From positions 126,305,530-126,369,529 of the forward strand of contig OZ024931.1 in the NCBI GenBank assembly GCA_964017235.1: 64,000 bases of DNA, written 5' to 3'. Below are positions 57,073 to 64,000 of the stretch, in pieces. Under the pieces are notes generated by a model. That model worked only from the letters and a program-made list of their open reading frames with translations, searched no databases and was not told the DNA's origin. This stretch comes from Sabellastarte sp. h YS-2021 (taxonomy: Eukaryota; Annelida; Polychaeta; Sabellida; Sabellidae). The first letter of the stretch is position 1. Each line of letters starts with the position of its first letter. The position numbers and the translations under genes are program-made.

Positions 57073-57192
57073 TTTTATTGCATAAAAATGTACTCGCATA
57101 ATCCCAACATTGTCAATGTCTTTGACCAAACGGTAGGTCACATAAACAGTTGGGATTATGTAAGTATTTTTATTTATAAAAATTCCAATTAC
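57073..57192. mobile_element. Possible miniature DIRS-end relic
   Basis: TTTTTATTGCATAAAAATG at the left resembles DIRS left ends (TTTATTGCG). TTATTTATAAAAATTCCAATT at the right resembles their right ends, and inner CATAATCCCAAC / GTTGGGATTATG forms a 12-bp inverted pair. It would be a third family reduced to its two ends. No coding part. The resemblance is short and may be chance. Confidence 0.35.
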
Positions 57193-57322
57193 AGTAAAAT
57201 TAACCAAATTCATTTTCTTTATTCATGTCTGCATGACTATATTTAGCTTTTTAAGCACAAACTTTTCCAATGCTCATGCTTCTAGGAATCACTTTTTTGA
57301 CCGCTTCATTGTACTATCTCTG

Positions 57323-57476
57323 GAGGTCCTCAGTGGCCTAGTGGTTAGCAAGTTTGGCATCTAATCATAGGCTGTCACCTCTGTGGGTTCGAGTCCCACA
57401 AGTGGCAATTCTGAGGACCTGTCCCAATATGACCCTGGCTGTTGAACGGGACGTAAAACCCCAACTTTGACTTTGC
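57323..57476 (+). mobile_element. tRNA-derived SINE, second family, 10-bp target duplication
   Basis: The head has A box TGGCCTAGTGG and a perfect B box GGTTCGAGTCC. The body is short (GACCTGTCCCAATATGACCC) and it ends CGGGACGTAAAACCCCAA. ACTATCTCTG flanks it (57313-57322, 57477-57486). This is the same family as the antisense SINE present in every 2.3-kb unit and split by DIRS fossil 2. Confidence 0.92.
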
Positions 57477-58161
57477 ACTATCTCTGATGGCTTTGCAGCT
57501 CATGCGAGTAGACCAAAACTGGACCCACTAAAACCCCTTTTGGTCTTGTGGAACTGGAATAAAACTTCTTTTGGCCTTGTTCTACTGTAAAACAGACCAG
57601 TTTCTTGAGATACAAGTCAATCTGCTAAGATCAAATCACAAAATTTTACGATATTTCATCTCTATCAATATATCATGTATTATTGTGTCATGGCATCATG
57701 TAAACTACTTGCCAAATGGGTAATTTTATTTTAGCACATTTTGCTTTATTTGTCACAGACTTTATTTTGAGGTGTATTAATTTGATTGCAAGAATTAACA
57801 AATCTATTCAGATTCCATTCTCAAGTCATAAACTTAAAAAATAGGATTCTTTTTCTTTTGGTATCAATCAAATGCTTTAATCATAATATTCTAAAATGGA
57901 ACACTGTGCATTGAATGCCGACTTGTCTTATGCACAGTTTAAGAATCCTATAGTAAAATATGGTTATATTTACCAAAAGAATTCAAAATAAATAGCTGGG
58001 AAATTTCTTTATAATTATAGGCATCCAAGTTTACTTGATGGGATGTAACATTCTTCAACTGAGTTTAAGTACATATGTTCACAAATTCTATTGAAGTGGT
58101 GTTGTTGTTTTCTACTATCAGTTACACAGTAGATTGACATTTGTATTTATTTCTCCTGCAG
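57477..58161 (+). other. Intron preceding micro-exon C
   Basis: It is mostly AT-rich with no recognised content. The last ~110 bases (TTCACAAATTCTATTGAAGTGG onward) align with the upstream flanks of exons A and B. It ends TTTATTTCTCCTGCAG. Confidence 0.6.
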
Positions 58162-58209
58162 GCTGACGAGACTCAAAGAAGGGATGCGGCTCCCCAAGAC
58201 TCACCAGCT
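58162..58209 (+). CDS. Micro-exon C of host gene (48 nt)
   Basis: This is a 48-nt internal exon between TTTCTCCTGCAG and GTAAGTCCAC. It encodes ADETQRRDAAPQDSPA, sharing the A-x-x-T start and APQD ending with the 36-nt exons. The third phase has a stop. The donor-side intron (ACACTTCTTTCTC, CTGTGTCAAT) is homologous to that of the other exons. It resembles exons A and B in length and intron sequence more than the 36-nt copies, so the young array lies between older members. Function unknown; the gene evidently continues beyond the window. Confidence 0.65.
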
Positions 58210-58296
58210 GTAAGTCCACAACACTTCTTTCTCTTCGGTACAAGTACTGTGTCAATCCTTCAGTTGAATTACCCTGTATGATTCATATTGTTGGTG

Positions 58297-58526
58297 GGGG
58301 CCACGGTGGCAGAGTGGTAACACTCTCGCCTCCCACCTCTGAGGTCGGGGGTTCGATCCCCGTGACGGCCTTAAGTGGGAAAGCTGGTAGTTGCTTACCG
58401 TTGGTCGGCAGTTTACAGTACACAACCCTAGCGAACTCTATGTACTGGTTTCCTCTGCCCTTCCAACTACCCGTTGTGATATGACCTGTACAGTGTTGAA
58501 AGCGACGTAAAAAAACCCAAATAAAT
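58297..58526 (+). mobile_element. tRNA-derived SINE with 12-bp target duplication
   Basis: It is of the same family as 55828-56058 and nearly identical through the body. ATATTGTTGGTG flanks it (58285-58296, 58527-58538). A box TGGCAGAGTGG and B box GGTTCGATCCC are intact. The poly(AAAT)-like tail is short. Confidence 0.95.
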
Positions 58527-58538
58527 ATATTGTTGGTG

Positions 58539-59416
58539 CTAAAGTTTTGTCATTAGAAGCTTTACCCAGCAGGAGATCATAACACAACTCTGTCTTGTTT
58601 TGTGTGTTCCCCAAACGGTTAAGTCTAAGTCAAGTTTGAATTTTATTGCTCTACAATAGCTTACCATAGAGTGGAGGACCAGGACTCCTGCATTTAGCTT
58701 ACATACAGGACCTACGACTGTTGAAATAAGATGAATATTTTAATGGTTTAACCATTATCTGCTAACAGTTTTTTGACCAGTTTCAGGGTTAAAATATAAA
58801 TAAAGTACTAAAACTGGATCCTTGAAGGGAATCCACAGAAAACCCCTTCGGTGACATCATCGTCTAGACAGCAAGTGCTGGGAGACCTTGGCGAGGCAAA
58901 TAAAAGTCATTCTTTTTTGCGCATTTTATAAAAGATTAAATATGTTTTGATATACACAGAAAATATAAAATATTTAGAATATATTACTTACAAGGTCTTT
59001 GCAAAATAAACAAAATTTTTAATGCACACTTGCAAGGCATTTGCCAAAGATGCGGGGATTGGATCATGTCAATAATGTTTCATCAAAAATAATGTATCAA
59101 AATTAACTATTAATATATTAATTTTCTAACCAACAACATAAAACTAACTTGCTCCAATAACGTGTCAACAAGTAAACAGCAATAATGTATCAACCATTAA
59201 TGTGTTACCATGGGTATTGTATGACACACCTTCACACATATTTAAAGGACTGATTGCATTCATTGTTGAATTGAAACATATTATGGAGCCCCTTAAGTAC
59301 AGTGACCTATGGGTTATTTAACTATATCAAACAGCCCATTCAGCTTGCAGGTTCAATAGCAGTATAACAAGCACAGAATTTTACATTGTCACATGTGGCC
59401 CATGTTTGAAGGTAAT
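58539..59416. other. Intron or flank; short DIRS-like left end
   Basis: TTTTATTGCTCTACAATAGCTTACCATA at 58641-58668 matches the first bases of DIRS fossils 2 and 3, and then diverges. No matching right end is visible. The rest of this stretch is AT-rich and without recognised genes or exons. Confidence 0.5.
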
Positions 59417-62240
59417 CAAAGACTTGTTGTAACAAGTCTTTGCTTATCAGTCTATCCCGGATCTATAGAACTATAGTTGTTTGTGTATGGGAGACCTTCA
59501 GGCTCCGCATTTTGTTTTCCTTATAACTCTGTAACCGTTAGGCGGATTCTTTTCAAATTTGGCAGGTTTAGGCAGTAGCCTTGGGGAATTTTTTTGAATA
59601 TGCTGCAGTGACATTTCAACCAATCAGAGAGGTCACATGACCAAAAATGTCTTTTTTCGATGGGGAAGCTTGTCCAGATGATAACTTGAAAGGAATTTTA
59701 TCAATTCACCTGAAACTTGGCAAATACATTCATTCTATTAAAATCTGGAAATCATTAGATTTTGGCATTGATTGGTCAAGAAATGGCCGAGTAATTAATG
59801 ATTAATTAATCATTACGAATTTTCCAAATAAGGAAAACACAAAAATGCTTATATCTCGAAAACCGTGCTAGATAGAGCGATTTCGACGAAATTTTTGACC
59901 CGCAGGGTCTCTCTGCAGAGTAGTTATCCCAATTTTCAAAAAATTTTTGTCTCGCCCAAAATGGCGGCCATTTTGAATTTTCGAAATTTTCGCAAAAATT
60001 GCAAAACACAAAAATGCTTATATCTCGAAAACCGTGCTAGATAGAGCGATTTCGATGAAATTTTTGACCCACAGGGTATCTTTGCAGAGTAGTTATCCCA
60101 ATTTTGTAAAATTTTTGTCTCGCCAAAAATGGCGGCCATTTTGAATTTTCGAATTTTTCGCAAAAATTGCAAAACACAAAAATGCTAATATTTCGAAAAC
60201 CGTGCTACATAGAGCGATTTCGACAAAATTTTTGATCTTCAGGGTATCTCTGCAGAGCAGCTATCCCAAAGAGCTTTCACTTGGTGAAGTTTCAGACCCA
60301 TAGCTAATTGCTCACCTACTCAAAATGAGTAAATGCGAATTACCTCTAAAAGTATTGCAGATAGCCAATTTTTCTCAAATAACTCATTCACCTACTTTTG
60401 GAAGAGCTTTCACTTGGTGAAATTTCAGACCCGTAGCTAATTACTCACCTACTCAAAATGAGTAAATGCTAATTATCTCAAAAACTATTGCGGACACCCA
60501 ATTTTTATCAAATAACTCATTCATGTACTTTTGGGAGAGCTTTCACATGATGAAGTTTCAGACCGTAGATGATTACTCACCTACTCAAAATGAGTAAATG
60601 CGAATTATCTCTTAAAAGTATTGCAGATAGCCAATTTTTCTCAAATAACTCATTCACCTACTTTTGGAAGAGCTTTCACATGGTGAAGTTTCAGACCCAT
60701 AGCTAATTACTCACCTACTCAAAATGAGTAAATGCGAATTATCTGTAAAAGTATTGCAGATAGCCAATTTTTCTCAAATAACTCATTCACCTACTTTTGG
60801 GAGAGCTTTCACATGGTGAAGTTTCAGACCCATAGCTAATTATTTACCTACTCAAAATGAGTAAATGCTAATTATCTCTAAAAGTATTGCAGATAGTCAA
60901 TTTTTCTCAAATAAATCATTCACCTACTTTTGGGAGAACTTTCACTCTGTGAAGTTTCAGACCCATAGCTAATTACTCATCTACTCAAAATGAGTAAATG
61001 CGAATTATCTCTAAAAGTATTGCAGATAGCCAATTTTTCTCAAATAAATCATTCACCTACTTTTGGGAGAGCTTTCACTTGGTGAAGTTTCAGACCCATA
61101 GCTAATTACTCACCTACTCAAAATGAGTAAATGCGAATTATCTCTAAAAGTATTGCAGATAGCCAATTTTTCTCAAATAACTCATTCACCTACTTTTGGG
61201 AGAGCTTTCACTCTGTGAAGTTTCAGACCCATAGCTAATTACTCACCTACTCAAAATGAGTAAATGCGAATTATCTCTAAAAGTATTGCAGATAGCCAAT
61301 TTTTCTCAAATAACTCATTCACCTACTTTTGGCAGAGCTTTCACTTGGTGAAGTTTCAGACCCATAGCTAATTATTCACCTACTCAAAATGAGTAAATGT
61401 GAATTATTTCTAAAAGTATTGCAGATAGCCAATTTTTCTCAAATAACTCATTCACCTACTTTTGGGAGAGCTTTCACTCTGTGAAGTTTCAGGCCCATAG
61501 CTATTTATTCACCTACTCAAAATGAGTAAATGCTAATTATCTGTAAAAGTATTGCGGATACCCAATTTTTATCAAATACTCATTCATCTACTTGTGGGAG
61601 AGCTTTCACATGGTGAAGTTTCAGACCCATAGCTAATTACTCACCTACTCAAAATGAGTAAATGCGAATTATCTCTTAATAGTATTGCAGATAGCCAATT
61701 TTTCTCAAATAACTCATTCACCTACTTTTGGAAGAGCTTTCACACACGAAAATGAAAAATTGTGAATATCTCGGAAAAGCTATTTCTTCTGCTTTAATGC
61801 TCGGCGGGAGATACACACCGCGGCAGTGGTCTTGACAAAAATTTTTGTCTCCCCAAAAATGGTGGCCATTTTGAATTTTCAAAGTTTTTGCAAAACACAA
61901 AAATGCTTATATCTCGAAAACCGTGCTATATGGAGCGAACTCAACAAAATTTTTGACCTGCTGGGTATCTCTGCAGAGTAGCCATGCCAATTTTCAAAAT
62001 ATTTTTGTCTCGCCAAATATAGTGGACATTTTTAATTTTTTGCAAAACACAAAAATGCTTATATCTTGAAAACTGTGCTAGATAGAGCAGACTGCGCTGA
62101 CTTTGGTTGCCACAACAGTATAAGGCTAGAACTGAAGCATTTTCTTAATACTTTAGCACTCACCTTTATATCCTTTTCGGGACGCTTTGTTTTTGCTATG
62201 CAAAAACATTATTTTTTTTTTTGCGAGCGATCCTCTAGTT
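59417..62240. mobile_element. Nested satellite region: ~170-bp outer, 133-bp inner arrays
   Basis: It opens with a 12-bp-arm hairpin, CAAAGACTTGTT/AACAAGTCTTTG (59417-59442), and a leader TTATAACTCTGTAACCGTTA. The outer repeats (AAATGCTTATATCTCGAAAA, CAAAATGGCGGCCATTTTGA) occur near 59840, 60010 and 60180, and again near 61895 and 62050, a period of about 170 bp. Between them, about 60275-61740, are roughly eleven copies of a 133-bp repeat (CTACTCAAAATGAGTAAATG at about 60317, 60450, 60582 and 60716). The inner array thus splits the outer. The right boundary is uncertain. No coding. Confidence 0.75.
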
Positions 62241-62807
62241 TTATTTTTGGTTTAAGGTTAAACATATGCTAAGACTGTTGATAAGAAGTTTCATTACTTT
62301 TTAATGCTAACACCGTTAATTGTGTTCTGTTGAAGCCTTAGCACATGAAATATTTCCTAACAATATTATTGGTATTAACATATTTGGTAGCAAACCACTG
62401 TTGTCAACAGCACAGCATGCATCCAGGATCTATTAACCGAAGGTTTAAATATTAAATAGTGCTTTTACTGTGTCCTGTGGCTCATTGCTGCATCTTTTAA
62501 TAAACCATGGACATCATACTGGTATTTTGCCAATTTTTCTTGCCGAGTACAATAATCACTACACAACTGACCTAAAAGAAAGGTCCAAGGTCAAAGCTGA
62601 GGTTTATGCATAGACAGATGGCTATTTAGGCACACATGAGTATATGTATGTAGGTTTGTCCTTGGGCATTTTATGACAAGATTTGAACCTAGACCCTGTG
62701 TACTTGGAAGAGATATCAGAAGCTCAGTGCATAGCAGGAAGGTCATGGAACCCATGACCACTGAGGTATAGTAAGGTTATGACTTCAAATCTAGATTTAG
62801 AAGGTTA
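62241..62807. other. No recognisable feature
   Basis: This mixed-composition stretch has no exon with the micro-exon flanks, no terminal repeats and no protein similarity that I can see. Confidence 0.5.
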
Positions 62808-63110
62808 TTATGTCCACCCCACTGGGGGGTTGACATAGTATTTTTGCTTTTTCCGCTGTCCGCCGTCCATATACTTGGTTTCCGCTCATTTGAAGGAAAA
62901 GTATTTATCCTATCTTACCAAATTTGGTATGGGGGTTTATTGGATTAATAGCTTGCATCATGGGATTGCTTTTGTGTACTTCTTTTGTTTCCGGGCATTT
63001 TAAGGAAAAATATTTGACATATCTTTACCAAATTTGGTATGAGCAATAGTTAGGTCGATAGCTTGCTTGGGATTGCTTTTAGTGATAATAGCTGTATAAC
63101 TGACTGAGTA
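62808..63110 (+). mobile_element. Short element with terminal hairpin and two ~108-bp repeats
   Basis: It begins with TATGTCCACCCC/GGGGGTTGACATA, a terminal hairpin of the style seen in the other satellite-cored elements. Two repeats follow (TTTCCGCTCATTTGAAGGAA near 62879, TTTCCGGGCATTTTAAGGAA near 62988). The end contains CTGAGTAATAGCTACTT, a fragment of the 143-155-bp satellite. Boundaries are approximate. Confidence 0.5.
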
Positions 63111-63150
63111 ATAGCTACTTAGCTACTTTGCCAAAAATGACAAAACCAAT

Positions 63151-64000
63151 TTTATTGCGCTACAATAGCTTACCATGTGGGACTGAATGCTTTATCAGAG
63201 GCCGCCCCGGACTCTCCGCCAATGATTAAGAAAAATAACCGAATTTGGCGGAGTCCTGGAACTAGCATGTACCCTAGCAGTGCATTGTGGTCGTTCTTCC
63301 TACTTCTCTCATTGGCCGCCATATTGGAAAGTCTTTTGAAGTTGCTCTCAACAATTTACTGATTTCTCAGCATATGCGTATTGTTGGATGTCCATTTTTT
63401 ATTATTTCTTTTATTAATATATATAGCACATTTTGTCAAAGTTTGGGAAGTATCCATTTTGTATTTTTTGTTTTATAACGTCTTTGTGAGTTTTCCGCGT
63501 CTTCCGCTCAGATTATTACTCATTAAAGCACGTCTATTTGCCTTCCACCAACACATTGGAGGTTGTTTCGTTTCCTCCTATAAAATATTGCTTTAATATT
63601 TTATTTTCTGTACTTTCTTAAAGTCTTACTTTCATATCATGTCTGTTTGACTGTTTTTTCACAATATTTCAATTCGTAGTTGGTGTTTGTTGATTCCACG
63701 CTTCCGAGCTCGAATCTTTTTTATTGCATTATTATGTCTTCCCACCAAACTAGTGCTAAACCGAAGTCGTCTAAATGCCGACATTTTTGTTTCTCTTTTG
63801 ATCTGCACAACTACTGCCCTACTTGCAGAGAATCCAGGAAAGGGGATGATCTCTGTGTAACCAATCAGGGCCCTTGTCAGATCTGCCAAGCTCTTTCGTC
63901 TGAAGAGCATGCAAAAATAAAAAATAGACATCGGTACACTCGGAAAGTTAAACCAGATCAAACACTAGCAAAGACGACCTTGACCTTTTAGGAGATGATG
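63151..64000 (+). mobile_element. DIRS fossil 3, left end, cut by window edge
   Basis: TTTATTGCGCTACAATAGCT and the following ~570 bases match the left terminal repeat and leader of DIRS fossil 2 (23809-24470). A gag-like reading begins near 63734 (MSSHQTSAKPKSSKCRHFCF) with spaced Cys residues (FDLHNYCPTCRES, GPCQICQA) suggesting a zinc-binding segment. It is the same family as fossil 2 and looks comparatively young. Whether it is whole cannot be told because the window ends. Confidence 0.85.

Noticed and set aside
55828-58526. tRNA genes suggested by intact A and B boxes
   Set aside because: Each head continues into a SINE body with a tail and target duplication, and the acceptor arms do not pair as in a working tRNA.
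62066-62272. 68-aa open frame with a hydrophobic middle
   Set aside because: It starts within satellite sequence and ends in a T-rich tract; no splice or start support.

Overview
The window looks like intronic DNA of an invertebrate animal, most likely a marine lophotrochozoan such as a mollusc. The DNA is AT-rich and splice sites are canonical. Repeats are a mix of L2/CR1-type LINEs, tRNA-headed SINEs, DIRS tyrosine-recombinase retroelements, and many mobile elements carrying tandem 'satellite' cores of about 110-185 bp (a style well known from bivalves and other molluscs). The species is an inference; nothing here identifies it.

The only host gene I can support is on the plus strand and contains no long ORF. 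It is a series of very small exons: 7135-7182 (48 nt), 9205-9255 (51 nt), nine copies of one 36-nt exon between 23516 and 54588, and 58162-58209 (48 nt). Each lies between a pyrimidine tract plus AG and a GTAAGT donor. Every length is a multiple of three. All are open in one common phase and encode short Ala/Pro/Thr/Ser-rich peptides such as AATSTDTLAPQV. The flanking introns are homologous to each other, so the gene grew by repeated duplication of a roughly 2-kb exon-plus-intron block. The closest known parallel is the micro-exon genes (MEGs) of schistosomes.

Layout: 1-5400 is a nest in which an old L2-like LINE (plus strand) is split by a satellite-cored element and a younger, inverted copy of the same LINE family. 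5400-9574 holds the first two exons, a satellite-cored element and a SINE. 9575-12903 is a large satellite element with a 143-bp core. 13205-16500 is a nearly complete LINE with a 2A-like motif. 17455-23064 and 23809-29562 are two broken DIRS elements with inverted terminal repeats and internal complementary regions. 29563-56140 is the tandem array of the 2.3-kb unit, each full copy with one 36-nt exon. Individual units are interrupted by a TIR DNA element (40250-41848), a satellite element (42799-44883), a short hAT (48209-48590), a 3.4-kb satellite element (49039-52445), a MITE (53302-53725) and a SINE (55828-56058). Five units carry a ~580-bp near-perfect palindrome that the other units lack. 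56140-64000 holds the last exon, further SINEs, nested satellites and the left end of a third DIRS element, cut by the window edge.

Most long ORFs in the window belong to mobile elements or are chance reading through satellites and introns. The host signal is the small exons and the tandem duplication that multiplies them.
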